A stretch of DNA of 64,000 nt from Sphingopyxis sp. (GCA_016793775.1 JAEULK010000073.1:62001-126000), one strand, 5' to 3'; counted from the stretch's first letter, positions 44,813 through 54,303 are shown. Numbers and translations: made by a program. The notes: a model not told the origin generated them from the letters alone.

Positions 44813-46311
44813 ATATCGCCGGCGTCCTTGGCGCGGCGGCGCGCCTGCATGCCGGCCGCACCGCCGTCGCGTGGATCGACCGGCCGGTCTGGACCTATGC
44901 CCAGCTTTGGGACCGCGCGGCGACGCTGGCCGCGGGATTTGCCGCCGCCGGGCTGAAGCCGGGCGACCGGGTGGTGATGGCGATGTCGAACGCGCCTGCT
45001 TATTATGAGGTGCTGATCGGCGCCTGGATCGCGGGCCTGGTGCCCGCGCCGCAAAATTGCCGCCTGCATGCGGCCGAGATCGCGTTCGCGGCGCAGGATT
45101 GCGGCGCGCGGCTCTGCATCGCGACGCCGGACCTCGCCGCGCCGCTGGCGGCGGCGCTGGGCGGCCTGTGCCCGCTGCTCGACGTCGACGGCGCTGATTT
45201 CGCGGCGCTGCACGGTCATGGCGCGGCGGAGGTCGTGGTCCGCGCGCCGACCGATGCGGCGCTGCTCTTCTATACCAGCGGCACGACGGGCAAGCCGAAG
45301 GCGGCGATCCATACGCATCGGACGCTGAACGCGATGCTCGTCAGCTTCCTTGCCGACAGCGGCGCGGTCGTCGAGGATCATATCCTGCACATCGCGCCGA
45401 TGTCGCACGCCAGCGGCTTTCTGGGGCTGTCCTATCTGGCGCGCGGCCGGGGCAACATCGTCCTGCCGACCGGCGCGTTCGATCCCGACTTGATCGCGCG
45501 CGCCGCCGCCGCCTTTGGGTCGCTGTCCTTCTTCGCGGTGCCCACCATCGTTCGCCGGCTGACGCTGCCGGACTGTCTCGACGAGACGACGATCGCGTCG
45601 ATCCACCGCATCTTTTTCGGCGGGGCGCCCATGTATCTCGAGGATCTGAAACGCGCGATCGCACGCTTCGGCAGCGGACGGCTGTGGCATCTCTATGGGC
45701 AGGGCGAGACGCCGAACACGATCACCCACCTGCCGCCGCATCTGCTGGGTGCGCCGGGCGACCCCGATTATGCCGACCGGCTGGCGAGCGTCGGCGTGGC
45801 GCGGAGCGGGGTCAGCGTGCGCATCCTGCGCGACGACGGCACCGCGGCGGCGACGGGCGAGGTCGGCGAGGTCGCGGTGCAGGGCGACACGCTGATGGCG
45901 GGTTATTGGAATCGCCCGGAGGCGACCGTAGCGGCGATGAAGGACGGATGGCTGCGCACCGGCGATCTCGGCCGCCTCGACGCGCGGGGTTTCCTGACGC
46001 TCGTCGACCGGTCGAAGGACATGATCATCTCGGGCGGCTCGAACGTTTATCCGCGCGAGATAGAGGAGGCGCTGCTCACGCATCCCGGTGTCGCCGAGTG
46101 CGCGGTCGTTGGGCAGGCGGACCCCGAATGGGGCGAGACGGCGGTCGCCTTCATCGTCACGGCGGGTACCGCCCCGGACCCGGCGGACCTCGATGCGCAT
46201 GTCCTCGCGCGGCTCGCGCGCTACAAGCGGCCGCGCGCCTATCATTTTCTGAGCGAACTGCCGAAGAATGCGTATGGAAAGGTGCTGAAGACCGCGCTGC
46301 GCGACCGTTAG
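44809..46311 (+). CDS. AMP-forming acyl-CoA synthetase (3)
   Basis: 500 residues from the ATG at 44809 within ATGA. P-loop FYTSGTTGKPKA, HIAPMSHASGF, LYGQGETPNTI (A5), GWLRTGDLGRLD, and final LPKNAYGKVLKTALRD with catalytic Lys. It activates an imported acid as CoA thioester. The stop overlaps the converging acetyl-CoA hydrolase/transferase by four bases, a compact arrangement. Not in the same subfamily as the paired ligases. Confidence 0.92.
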   Translation: MNIAGVLGAAARLHAGRTAVAWIDRPVWTYAQLWDRAATLAAGFAAAGLKPGDRVVMAMSNAPAYYEVLIGAWIAGLVPAPQNCRLHAAEIAFAAQDCGARLCIATPDLAAPLAAALGGLCPLLDVDGADFAALHGHGAAEVVVRAPTDAALLFYTSGTTGKPKAAIHTHRTLNAMLVSFLADSGAVVEDHILHIAPMSHASGFLGLSYLARGRGNIVLPTGAFDPDLIARAAAAFGSLSFFAVPTIVRRLTLPDCLDETTIASIHRIFFGGAPMYLEDLKRAIARFGSGRLWHLYGQGETPNTITHLPPHLLGAPGDPDYADRLASVGVARSGVSVRILRDDGTAAATGEVGEVAVQGDTLMAGYWNRPEATVAAMKDGWLRTGDLGRLDARGFLTLVDRSKDMIISGGSNVYPREIEEALLTHPGVAECAVVGQADPEWGETAVAFIVTAGTAPDPADLDAHVLARLARYKRPRAYHFLSELPKNAYGKVLKTALRDR

Positions 46312-47534
46312 CGCACGGGGCGCCACGCCCTTTCCAGCGCGTCGCGGTGGTCGGGCGCTGCGATCGCGATGAGCGCCGCCGCACGCTCGTCCGTCGAGCG
46401 ACCGCGCAGGTCCGCGATCCCATATTCGGTGACGACGGTATCGACGTCGCTGCGCGGAAGCGAGACCGTCGGCCCGACGAGCCGCGGAACGATTCGCGAA
46501 ATCGCGCCCTTGCCCGCGGTAGCGCGCAAGGCGGTGATCGCCCGCCCGCCGCGCGACTGGAACGCCGCGCGCGCGAAGTCGGGTGCGCCGCCGACGCCGC
46601 TGACCGCCGTCGTTCCGCGCCACTCGAGATTGACCTGACCGAACAGATCAAGCTCGAGCGCCGAGTTGATCGATGTGAAAGCGTCGAGCCGGGCGAGCGC
46701 CGCGCTGTCGTGGCTTTGGGTAACCGGCACCATCTCGATGAAGTTCGTCTCGGCGAGCCAGTCGTAGAATTCGGGGCCGCCGAGCGCGATGCCGGCGCGA
46801 TGCCCGCCGCCCTCGCGCAGCGCGCCCGCCTCGGCGATCGTACGCAGCGGCGGTGTGACCATGCCCGATGCGATGACGAGGTCGCGGTGACCCGCCAGGC
46901 ATCGCCAGGTCGCGCCCGGAATACCGCCGATCCCGCATTGCACCGCCGCGCCATCGGGGACCAGCGCGGCAACCGAGGCGGCGATCGCTTGCGTCACCGC
47001 GTCGGGTACGGGTTCGTCCTCGGCGACCAGCGGCGCGTCGATCTCGACGACAAGATCGGCATCGGCCAGCGCGAGATGCGGCGCGCGGGCGATGGCCGGC
47101 ATGCGGGCGTTGACCACGAGGATCCGAAAGGCGGCGCGTGGCCAGACGAGCGGGGCGAAATCGGCCGAAATGCCGAGCGAGCATCGGCCACCCGCCCCCG
47201 CCGGCGCGACATGGGCAATCGCGACGTCGGGCTCGAAATCCTGCGCGAGATAGCGCCCTGTCGCGCTGTAGCATAGCGGCAGCAGACGGAGCCGGCCCGC
47301 AGCAGCGGAGGCTTCGAGGGCCGGCGACATCATGAACACGGTAAGCTGCGCGCCGGTCGCGCGCGCGGTATAGTCGGTGCGGTTCATGCTCGGCAGCAGG
47401 GCGGCGGTGATCTCGACGCCGGCGAGCCTTTCCGGTTCGGCAGCGAGCGCAGCGGCCAGCGGCAATATCTCCGCCGAGCCGCCGGGCAGATAGACGCGCC
47501 GACCAGGCGCGAAGCAATCAAGGAGTTCCTCCAC
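46308..47534 (-). CDS. Acetyl-CoA hydrolase/transferase family protein
   Basis: 408 residues from a GTG at 47534. QCGIGGIPGATW, SGVGGAPDFARAAFQSRGG and VVTEYGIADLRGRSTDERA match class I CoA transferases and acetyl-CoA hydrolases, where Glu in VTEYG accepts the acyl group. Such an enzyme swaps CoA between acids or hydrolyses acyl-CoA, recycling CoA during degradation. It starts 7 bases after the acyl-CoA dehydrogenase stop (same strand), in the leftward operon that begins at 51354. Confidence 0.9.
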   Translation of the reverse strand: MEELLDCFAPGRRVYLPGGSAEILPLAAALAAEPERLAGVEITAALLPSMNRTDYTARATGAQLTVFMMSPALEASAAAGRLRLLPLCYSATGRYLAQDFEPDVAIAHVAPAGAGGRCSLGISADFAPLVWPRAAFRILVVNARMPAIARAPHLALADADLVVEIDAPLVAEDEPVPDAVTQAIAASVAALVPDGAAVQCGIGGIPGATWRCLAGHRDLVIASGMVTPPLRTIAEAGALREGGGHRAGIALGGPEFYDWLAETNFIEMVPVTQSHDSAALARLDAFTSINSALELDLFGQVNLEWRGTTAVSGVGGAPDFARAAFQSRGGRAITALRATAGKGAISRIVPRLVGPTVSLPRSDVDTVVTEYGIADLRGRSTDERAAALIAIAAPDHRDALERAWRPVR

Positions 47535-47540
47535 CGCCAG

Positions 47541-48677
47541 CTAGAGCGTGCGCGCGATGAGTTCGCGCATGATCTCGTTCGACCCGCCCGCGATGCGGGT
47601 GTAGCGCGAATCCGAATAGGCGCGCCCGATCCGATAGTCGCGCGTGAAGCCGTAACCGCCATGCATCTGCACGCAATCGTCCAGTAGGCGCATGAGCAAC
47701 TCGGTCGACTGGAATTTCGCGACCGCCGCCGTCGCCGCGTCCAGCCGTCCGTCGACCACCAGTTCGATACAGCGGTCGACGAACACCCGCATTACCTGCG
47801 TCTGCGCATGCCAGTCGGCGAGTTTGAAGCGCGTGTGCTGCATGTCGAACAGCGCCTGGCCAAACGCCTGACGCTCACGCACATAGTCGGTCGTCCATCG
47901 GATCGCATGTTCGCAAAGCGCCGCGGCGCGGATCGCAATGCTCGTACGCTCCCACGCGAGTTCCTGCATCAGGCAGATGAAGCCGCGGTCGAGTTGGCCG
48001 AGCATGTTCGACGCCGGAACGCGAACGTCGTTGAAGAAGAGTTCCGCCGTGTCCTGCGCGCGCAGCCCGATCTTGTCGAGCTTGCGTCCGCGCTCGAAAC
48101 CGGGGCGGTCGCCCTCGACGAGAAAGAGCGTCACGCCTTTTGCCCCGGCGCCTTGTGTGGTGCGTGCCGCGACGACGATGAGGTCGGCGAGGTGCCCGTT
48201 CGAGATGAAGGTCTTCTGGCCGTTGATGACGAACTCATCGCCATCGCGCACTGCGGAGGTTCTGAGGGCGGCGAGGTCCGACCCGCCGCTTGGCTCGGTC
48301 ATCGCCACGGCGCCGATCACCTCGCCGCGCGCCATCCGCGGCAGCCATTCGCGCTTTTGTTCCTCGGTGCCGTAATTGAGCAGATAGGGCGCGACGATTT
48401 CTGAATGGAGCGGAAAATTGGGCCCGCTGAGGTTCGTGCGCGTCAGCTCTTCGATCAGGATCGTCGGATAGAGGCGGTCGAGCCCGGCGCCGCCATATTG
48501 CTCGGGGATCGTCATGCACAGTAGCGACTCGCGCCCGGCCGCCAGCCATGCGCTGCGGTCGACGATGCCCTGTTCTTCCCAGCGCGCATGATGCGGCGCG
48601 ATCTCCTTTTCGAGGAAGCGCCGCACCGATTCGCGAAAGATATTATGTTCGTCGCCGAACAGCGTCCGCTCGATCAT
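47541..48677 (-). CDS. Acyl-CoA dehydrogenase
   Basis: 378 residues. MTIPEQYGGAGLD, AMTEPSGGSDLAALRT, TFISNGHLADLIVVAAR, RAFGQALFDMQHTR-like segment and the final YGFTRDYRIGRAYSDSRYTRIAGGSNEIMRELIARTL in sense. The IAGGSNEIMRELI loop is standard for the short- to medium-chain family, and the catalytic Glu is expected near residue 360. Between the thiolase (11 bases upstream of its start) and the CoA transferase. Acts on an acyl-CoA to start beta-oxidation. Confidence 0.93.
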   Translation of the reverse strand: MIERTLFGDEHNIFRESVRRFLEKEIAPHHARWEEQGIVDRSAWLAAGRESLLCMTIPEQYGGAGLDRLYPTILIEELTRTNLSGPNFPLHSEIVAPYLLNYGTEEQKREWLPRMARGEVIGAVAMTEPSGGSDLAALRTSAVRDGDEFVINGQKTFISNGHLADLIVVAARTTQGAGAKGVTLFLVEGDRPGFERGRKLDKIGLRAQDTAELFFNDVRVPASNMLGQLDRGFICLMQELAWERTSIAIRAAALCEHAIRWTTDYVRERQAFGQALFDMQHTRFKLADWHAQTQVMRVFVDRCIELVVDGRLDAATAAVAKFQSTELLMRLLDDCVQMHGGYGFTRDYRIGRAYSDSRYTRIAGGSNEIMRELIARTL

Positions 48678-48688
48678 CGCGCCGTCCG

Positions 48689-49888
48689 TCAGTGCATGCC
48701 GACGATCGCGACGGCGCAGATGTTGAGATTGGGGAAACCGCCCAGATTGTGCGACAGCGCGTTCACCGGCGGCGTCTCGCGCTGCCGCTCGCCCGCGCGG
48801 CCCAGCAGCTGCAGATAATTTTCATAGATCATGCGGATTCCCGACGCCCCGATCGGATGACCGAAGCATTTGAGCCCGCCGTCGATCTGGCACGGAATCG
48901 CGCCGTCTGCATCGAACTTGCCGTCCATGACGTCATGGACCGCACGTCCTTCTTCGCTGAGGCCGAGATCCTCCATCGTGACGAGCTCGGTGATCGAGAA
49001 ACAGTCGTGCACTTCGGTAAGACTGATTTCCTTCTGCGGGTTGGTGATCCCCGCTTCCTTATAGGCCCGCGCGGAGGCGATGCGGGTGGTGTGGAAATAG
49101 CTGCCGTCCCAGCCCGAGCCTTCTGCCTCCCAACCGTTCGACGCGGCAACCTGGAGCGCCTTGACGGTGACGAGGTCGGTCTTGCCGAGCCTTCGCGCAA
49201 TTTCGGGCGTCGTCACGATCGCACAGGCGGCGCCGTCGGAAACGCCGCAGCAGTCGAACAGCCCGAGCGGCTCCGCGATCATCGGCGCCCCGATCGCCTG
49301 TTCCTCGGTGATCGGCTTGCGCAGATGCGCCTTGGGGTTCTTGGCGCCATTGGCGTGGCTCTTGACCGAGACATGAGCGATCGCGCGCTTGAGGTCGTCG
49401 CGCGGGATGCCGTGCTTTGCGCTGTACGCCGAAGCGATCTGGGCGAACTGGCCGGGTGCGGTGCTGTTGGCAAGCGTCGCATCGGGAAAGGCACCGCGCG
49501 GCCGCGCGGGCAGGCCGCCATATCCGGTATCCTTCAACTTCTCGACGCCCATCGCCAGCGCGATATCGGCGGCACCGCTCGCGACCGCATAAACTGCGCC
49601 GCGAAAGGATTCGGTCCCCGAAGCGCAATAATTTTCGACCTTGGTGCAGGGGATGTTGGGCAGCCGCAACGCGACCGACAGCGGGACGCCCGACGGGCCG
49701 ATGCTCGTCGTGTCGAGCCCGACGCCGAGCCAGGCCGCGTCGATCTGGGTGACATCGATGCCTGCGTCCTCGATCGCCTCCATGAAGGCCTCGACCATCA
49801 GGCCGTTCGCGTCCATGTCCCATCGCTCGCCGAAGCGCGAGCATCCCATGCCGAGGATCGCTACCCTGTCCTTGATGCCGCTTGCCAT
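48689..49888 (-). CDS. Thiolase (acetyl-CoA acetyltransferase-like)
   Basis: 399 residues from the ATG at 49888. Nucleophile Cys88 in VENYCASGTES, EVHDCFSITE, GGLKCFGHPIGASG with the second Cys-Gly-His, and a C-terminal ICAVAIVG. In such lipid-metabolism thiolases a DUF35/OB-fold partner usually comes from a neighbouring gene; here the OB-fold is fused to the HMGS-like protein encoded just upstream (stop at 49900, 11 bases before this start). It cleaves a 3-oxoacyl-CoA. Confidence 0.9.
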   Translation of the reverse strand: MASGIKDRVAILGMGCSRFGERWDMDANGLMVEAFMEAIEDAGIDVTQIDAAWLGVGLDTTSIGPSGVPLSVALRLPNIPCTKVENYCASGTESFRGAVYAVASGAADIALAMGVEKLKDTGYGGLPARPRGAFPDATLANSTAPGQFAQIASAYSAKHGIPRDDLKRAIAHVSVKSHANGAKNPKAHLRKPITEEQAIGAPMIAEPLGLFDCCGVSDGAACAIVTTPEIARRLGKTDLVTVKALQVAASNGWEAEGSGWDGSYFHTTRIASARAYKEAGITNPQKEISLTEVHDCFSITELVTMEDLGLSEEGRAVHDVMDGKFDADGAIPCQIDGGLKCFGHPIGASGIRMIYENYLQLLGRAGERQRETPPVNALSHNLGGFPNLNICAVAIVGMH

Positions 49889-49899
49889 GATCGTCCATC

Positions 49900-51354
49900 C
49901 TATGCTTCGGCCCGATAGTCGGGCACCGCTTTCCAGAAATAATGCTTGAAGCCGCGGTCGACGTCGTTCCGCTTGATCCGGAACATCATCCGCATCGGCT
50001 GGCCGACCTCGAGCGTTTCGGCATCGACGTCGGTGAAATCGACCGTCATCCGTCCGCCGCCCTCGAACTCGACGAGCCCATAGCAACCGGGCGGATCGGG
50101 GGTGTAAACGAGGCTGTCGGCGGTGAAGGTCGCGATCCGCGCCCGGCGCTCGGCGAGGGGATATTCTTCCTGCGTGCCGATCGCGCGCTCATTCTGCGCG
50201 ACCGAGATCTGCGAGGGCGGGAACTGGATCGTGCCCGTCTTGGTGCAGCGCCCGCCTATCAGTGCAAGCAGGCTGCGGCGATGCCGATAGAGCATCGATG
50301 GCGGTGTGCGCTGATCGGCCTCGGCGCGCATGCCGCCGTCGAGCGTCAGCGCGCCCGCAAAATACAGGTGGCGGATATAATTGTCCTCCGCCTTGCGGCG
50401 ATCGAGCCAGCCCGAGACTCCCATGTTCGCGGCGCGCGTGCCGATCGCGTCGGTCACACGGAACAACAGGGTGTCGCAGCCCTGCCCGAAAGCCGCCACT
50501 AGCAGCAGTTCGCCCGGCGCCGCGGTTTCGAGGGCGTGCGCAAGCAGGATCAGCGGCTGCGCGCAGCCGGCGGTGCCGAGCCGGTCCTGCAGATTGTCCT
50601 GCACCGCTTCGGCCTTGATTCCGGCTGCCTTGGCGACGCTCTTGTCGATGCCGCGGATCGGCGCCGCCATGACGAAGCGGTCGATCGCGTCTGCGCCGAC
50701 GCCAAAGGATTCGAGTGCCGCGCCGATCGCCGCGGGAACGATTTTGGCATAGCCCTCGTCGCGAATCCAGCGACCTTCCCATTCATAGTCGAACGGCTGG
50801 TCGGTGGCGCGGAAATGATCGGCGAAATCGATCGTGTGGCTGTGATGACCTATAAGGTCGGCGAGCCCCGGTCCCGTCCCGACGAGTATGGCCGCCCCGC
50901 CGTCGCCATAGTTTAGCTCGGCCTCCGAAGCGACCTTCGCGCGGCGCCGCTCGGCCGCGACGCAGAGCACTGCGTTGCCGCTGCCCGCGCTTTCCAGCGC
51001 AGCGATCAGGGCCGACGTTCCCGCGCGCTGCGATCCGGTGACATCGAGCGCGCCGACGGCATCGGGCAGGTTCAACGCCTCCTTGACGATGCCGGCATTT
51101 TGCCGGTCGGCGTAGGGCAGGCTCGTCGAGGCAAGGATCAACTTTCGAACCGTCTGGCGCGCTCCTTCGCCGACGCAATCGCGCGCCGCCTCGACCGCCA
51201 TCGTGATGGCATCCTCGTCCCACCCGGCGATCGCGCGCTCGCCGCGCGCATGGGCGGCGAGCGCGGCATTGAACCACGACAGGGAGGCGACAGCGGCTTC
51301 GCGCTGCAGGCGGCGGCGGGGCACATAAGCGCCGAAAGCGATGATCGATGTCAT
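49900..51354 (-). CDS. HMG-CoA-synthase-like/KAS III-fold protein fused to DUF35 OB-fold
   Basis: 484 residues from the ATG at 51354. The N-terminal 330 residues have the thiolase fold, with DCVGEGARQ, DRQNAGIVKEAL and LNYGDGGAAILVG. In HMG-CoA synthases the nucleophilic Cys lies before GGT; here it reads SQRAGTSAL, with Gln109 in place of Cys. The C-terminal 120 residues have a partial zinc ribbon (GGRCTKTG) and an OB-fold (CYGLVEFEGGGRMTVDFTDV, GQPMRMMF) of DUF35 type. DUF35 partners thiolases and hydratases as acyl-CoA binding units. It is first in the leftward operon to 46308, divergent from the IclR gene. Confidence 0.87.
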   Translation of the reverse strand: MTSIIAFGAYVPRRRLQREAAVASLSWFNAALAAHARGERAIAGWDEDAITMAVEAARDCVGEGARQTVRKLILASTSLPYADRQNAGIVKEALNLPDAVGALDVTGSQRAGTSALIAALESAGSGNAVLCVAAERRRAKVASEAELNYGDGGAAILVGTGPGLADLIGHHSHTIDFADHFRATDQPFDYEWEGRWIRDEGYAKIVPAAIGAALESFGVGADAIDRFVMAAPIRGIDKSVAKAAGIKAEAVQDNLQDRLGTAGCAQPLILLAHALETAAPGELLLVAAFGQGCDTLLFRVTDAIGTRAANMGVSGWLDRRKAEDNYIRHLYFAGALTLDGGMRAEADQRTPPSMLYRHRRSLLALIGGRCTKTGTIQFPPSQISVAQNERAIGTQEEYPLAERRARIATFTADSLVYTPDPPGCYGLVEFEGGGRMTVDFTDVDAETLEVGQPMRMMFRIKRNDVDRGFKHYFWKAVPDYRAEA

Positions 51355-51669
51355 ATCTCGTCCTCTCGATCCCGCCTTATATCGGCGCCGATCAATATTC
51401 AATATCATGCATACAAATTCTCGTTATTGAATCATTGGATCGCCATCTGGTCGCTTTCGATGGGCTTTTCCGGGCATTTCGGTGGCGCCGGAAGCAAGTC
51501 CCCGCGTTTCTCGAATGCGCTTGCGCCGGCAGGTGCGGCAGCATATTCACGACTCGGAATGGCTATTCGCGCGAGGAATGGCGCGCGTTCAGGGGATTGA
51601 ATATTTCGAACCCGATCAATATTGGTGTTGCCGTACGCGAGCGCCTTCGCGGCCGGGCGGGGTAAGGCG
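51355..51669. promoter_or_regulatory. Divergent iclR / HMGS-like control region with 12-base direct repeat
   Basis: About 315 bases between divergent genes. CCGATCAATATT occurs twice as a perfect direct repeat, at 51388-51399 and 51612-51623, roughly 35 and 47 bases from the two start codons. An inverted repeat ATTCAATA/TATTGAAT lies at 51397-51404 and 51425-51432. The region is AT-richer than the flanks. The IclR protein is the probable binder, by position. Confidence 0.5.
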
Positions 51670-52455
51670 ATGCCGCGCAAGAGCAAAGGCGCCGAAGATC
51701 TGGCGGGTCCAAAGCAGCTTGTCGGGTCGATCGTGCATGCGATCGCCATCTTGCGCTATCTCAGCGAAGCCGACGAGCCGCTGAGTGTCACCGCTATTGC
51801 AAAGGCGCTGCAGATCAGCCCGAGCTCATGCTACAATATCGTGCGCACGCTCGTGTCCGAGGGGCTGCTCGAATTCGACAGCGGGCGCAAGACCTACAGC
51901 ATCGGACTGGGAACGGTCGAACTGGCTTCGCGCGCGCTCAGTCGCAACGACATCTTTCCCTTCGTCCGCCAGCGGCTCGAACGCATTGCCAACGAGCATG
52001 AACTGACCGCGATCCTGTGGCGCGTCAGCCACGGCCGGCGCCTCGTCGTCGTCGGCGTGGTCGAGAGCAATGCCGACATGCAGATCGCAGTGAAGGTCGG
52101 TTACCGCGTCCCGCTGCTGTCGGGCGGAGTCGGTCGCTGCATCGCCGCGTTCAGCGAAATGCCCAAGAGCGAGATGCGCACCGAGTTCGATCGTGTCCGC
52201 AACCAGAGGGCGGTCAGTTTCGAGGACTATGTCGGCGAACTCGACGCGGTGCGCGCGAACGGCTGGGCGATCGACCGCGGTACATTCAAGAGCGGCGTGT
52301 TTTCGGTCGCCAGCCCGATCTTCGACGAACGGGGAGCGATCTCGCTCTGCATCTCAGGCGTGATGCTTGCGGGCGAGCAGAGCGATGCCGCGCTCGATCG
52401 TATTGGCATGAGTTTCCGCGACCTTGCGGACTCCGTGACCCGCCGCAGCTTCTGA
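51670..52455 (+). CDS. IclR-family transcription regulator
   Basis: 261 residues from the ATG at 51670. Winged helix at about 20-80 (SVTAIAKALQISPSSCYNIVRTL), then an IclR effector domain (about 90-255, with AVKVGYRVPLLSGGVGRCIAAF and GVFSVASPIFDERGAISLCISG). IclR proteins sense small organic acids or aromatics. It is divergent from the thiolase/dehydrogenase operon and followed by an SDR gene. Binding at the CCGATCAATATT repeats is plausible but inferred. Confidence 0.92.
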   Translation: MPRKSKGAEDLAGPKQLVGSIVHAIAILRYLSEADEPLSVTAIAKALQISPSSCYNIVRTLVSEGLLEFDSGRKTYSIGLGTVELASRALSRNDIFPFVRQRLERIANEHELTAILWRVSHGRRLVVVGVVESNADMQIAVKVGYRVPLLSGGVGRCIAAFSEMPKSEMRTEFDRVRNQRAVSFEDYVGELDAVRANGWAIDRGTFKSGVFSVASPIFDERGAISLCISGVMLAGEQSDAALDRIGMSFRDLADSVTRRSF

Positions 52456-52570
52456 CTTTCTGATCATCGCAGCCTCGCGCGCCGCAAAGCGATGCCGCGC
52501 GTCCCATTCATCGTCTTGATCCAAAGTATTTATTCCTATAGATGAATATTAATTCACATTGATGCGGGGG

Positions 52571-53488
52571 ATGGATATGGGAATGCTCGACGGAAAGGTT
52601 GTCGCAATCACGGGCGCCGGGCGAGGGGTGGGGCGCGCGATTGCGCTCTGTGCCGCAGCCGAAGGCGCGGCGGTGCTCGCCAACGATCTCGGCAGCGGGA
52701 CCGCGGGCGAGGGCGCTGACCACGGCCTTGCCACGGAAGTCGTTGCCGAGATCGAGGCGGCGGGGGGGCGCGCGATCGCCAACGGCGCGAGCATCACCGA
52801 CCCGCAGGGCGCGGTATCGATCGTCGAGGAGGCCGTTGCTGCATTCGGTCGTATCGATGCCGTCGTGAACAACGCCGGATTCCTGCGCGATACGATCTTC
52901 CACCGGATGAGCCGGGTCGATTGGGACGCCATCATCGACGTCCACCTCAACGGCTATTTCGCCGTCGCCAAGGCGGCTGCCCCTTATTTCAAGGAGCAGG
53001 GATCTGGTGCGTTCGTCCATATGACGTCGACCTCGGGACTGATCGGCAATTTCGGGCAGGCCAATTATGCGGCCGCGAAAGCGGGGGTGGTCGGACTGTC
53101 GACGTCGATCGCGCTGGACATGCAGCGCTTCGGCGTCACCTCCAACTGTATCGCGCCTTTCGCCTGGAGCCGCCTCACCGAAACCATCCCGACCGACACC
53201 GAGGAACAGCAGCAGCGCGTCGCGCGGATCATGGAAATGAAGCCCGAAAAAATCGCGCCGCTCGCGGTATTTCTCTGCTCGGATGCCGCCAGGGCGGTGA
53301 CCGCGCAGATTTTCGGCGTGCGCAAGAACGAGATTTTCCTGTTCAGCCGGCCGCAGCCGATCCGCTCGGCGCACCAGGCCGATGGCTGGACGCCGGAAAG
53401 CGTTCGCGACATCATGCTGCCGTCGTTCGGGCCGAGCTTCCAGCCGCTCCAGCGTTCGGGCGACGTCTTCTCCTGGGACCCGATCTGA
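52571..53488 (+). CDS. SDR oxidoreductase with C-terminal extension
   Basis: 305 residues from the ATG at 52571 (52577 and 52583 are also in frame). Loop TGAGRGVG, NDLGSGTAGEG, NNAG and catalytic TSTSG...Y-x3-K (NYAAAKAG). After the SDR core an extension (AQIFGVRKNEIFLFSRPQPIRS, then SFQPLQRSGDVFSWD) is typical of SDRs in fatty-acyl and steroid degradation operons of actinobacteria and sphingomonads. It likely oxidises a 3-hydroxyacyl-CoA or ring hydroxyl, and is the second of two SDRs in the window carrying such an extension. Confidence 0.9.
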   Translation: MDMGMLDGKVVAITGAGRGVGRAIALCAAAEGAAVLANDLGSGTAGEGADHGLATEVVAEIEAAGGRAIANGASITDPQGAVSIVEEAVAAFGRIDAVVNNAGFLRDTIFHRMSRVDWDAIIDVHLNGYFAVAKAAAPYFKEQGSGAFVHMTSTSGLIGNFGQANYAAAKAGVVGLSTSIALDMQRFGVTSNCIAPFAWSRLTETIPTDTEEQQQRVARIMEMKPEKIAPLAVFLCSDAARAVTAQIFGVRKNEIFLFSRPQPIRSAHQADGWTPESVRDIMLPSFGPSFQPLQRSGDVFSWDPI

Positions 53489-53684
53489 CGATGGCGATCG
53501 AAGCGACTTTCCAACTCGCGGGCGTGCCGGTCGGGCACGGGATTGCGCGGCGGGCCCGGCCCAGCGGCGACGTTGACCATCCTATATTGTCGACCTAGCT
53601 TGACCCACGGTTGCTATCGCGTGCTTTCGGAACAGAAGCGCGCAGGCAGTTTTCGCACCAACGCTGTTATTTCGGGGATGGCCA

Positions 53685-54302
53685 TTGAATCGACCGGTTT
53701 TGACGAGGACGTCGAACGTAGCGGGGAGCAAGACGAAGGAGACGCTGATCCTGAAGGCGCTCGACTATATTCTTGCAAACGGCCTTCGCGACCATTCGCT
53801 GCGCTCGATTTCGGCCGAACTCGGCACGAGCCATCGCGTCCTGTCCTATCATTTCGGGTCGAAGGAAGGCTTCATCGACGCGGTCATCGAAACCTTTTTC
53901 AATTCCTGGTTCGAGATCGTCTCCGACACCGACATCGAGAGTTGCCGCACGTCGGGCGATGCGCTGCTCTTGTTGTGGGACCGGATTTCGCACCCCGACG
54001 TCTTCATCTATTCGCGGATCGGCTTCGAACTCGTCGCATGGAAAGGGCGCGAGGGCACGATGACGCAGCTCATGCCCGAAAGCGTCTGGTCCGAACCGCT
54101 TGAACGCATCAGCCATCTCTCGCACCTGACGCCCGCGAAGACGGAGGCCGATGTGCGCGTGATGCGGATCGTTTTGCGCGGTCTCCTCTATCAGCTCGCC
54201 GCGACCGAAAATCCCGAGGAATGCCGCCGAACGCTGATGGACTTCCTCGACTGGCGCGACCATGCGCTCGCCGCGATGGGCGCCGAGACGGCCAACGCCT
54301 GA
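53685..54302 (+). CDS. TetR-family regulator (copy 2 of paired modules)
   Basis: 205 residues from a TTG at 53685 with GGGGATGG upstream; no in-frame ATG gives the N-terminal helix intact. Helix-turn-helix LRSISAELGTSHRVLSYHFGSKEGF is closely similar to the TetR protein at 18063. The C-terminal ligand-binding helices (LLLWDRISHPDVFIYSRIGFEL) differ. A terminator follows immediately. It is directly upstream of the amidohydrolase gene on the same strand, and an operator-like palindrome lies in the gap, so it probably represses that operon. Confidence 0.88.
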   Translation: MNRPVLTRTSNVAGSKTKETLILKALDYILANGLRDHSLRSISAELGTSHRVLSYHFGSKEGFIDAVIETFFNSWFEIVSDTDIESCRTSGDALLLLWDRISHPDVFIYSRIGFELVAWKGREGTMTQLMPESVWSEPLERISHLSHLTPAKTEADVRVMRIVLRGLLYQLAATENPEECRRTLMDFLDWRDHALAAMGAETANA

Positions 54303-54303
54303 G

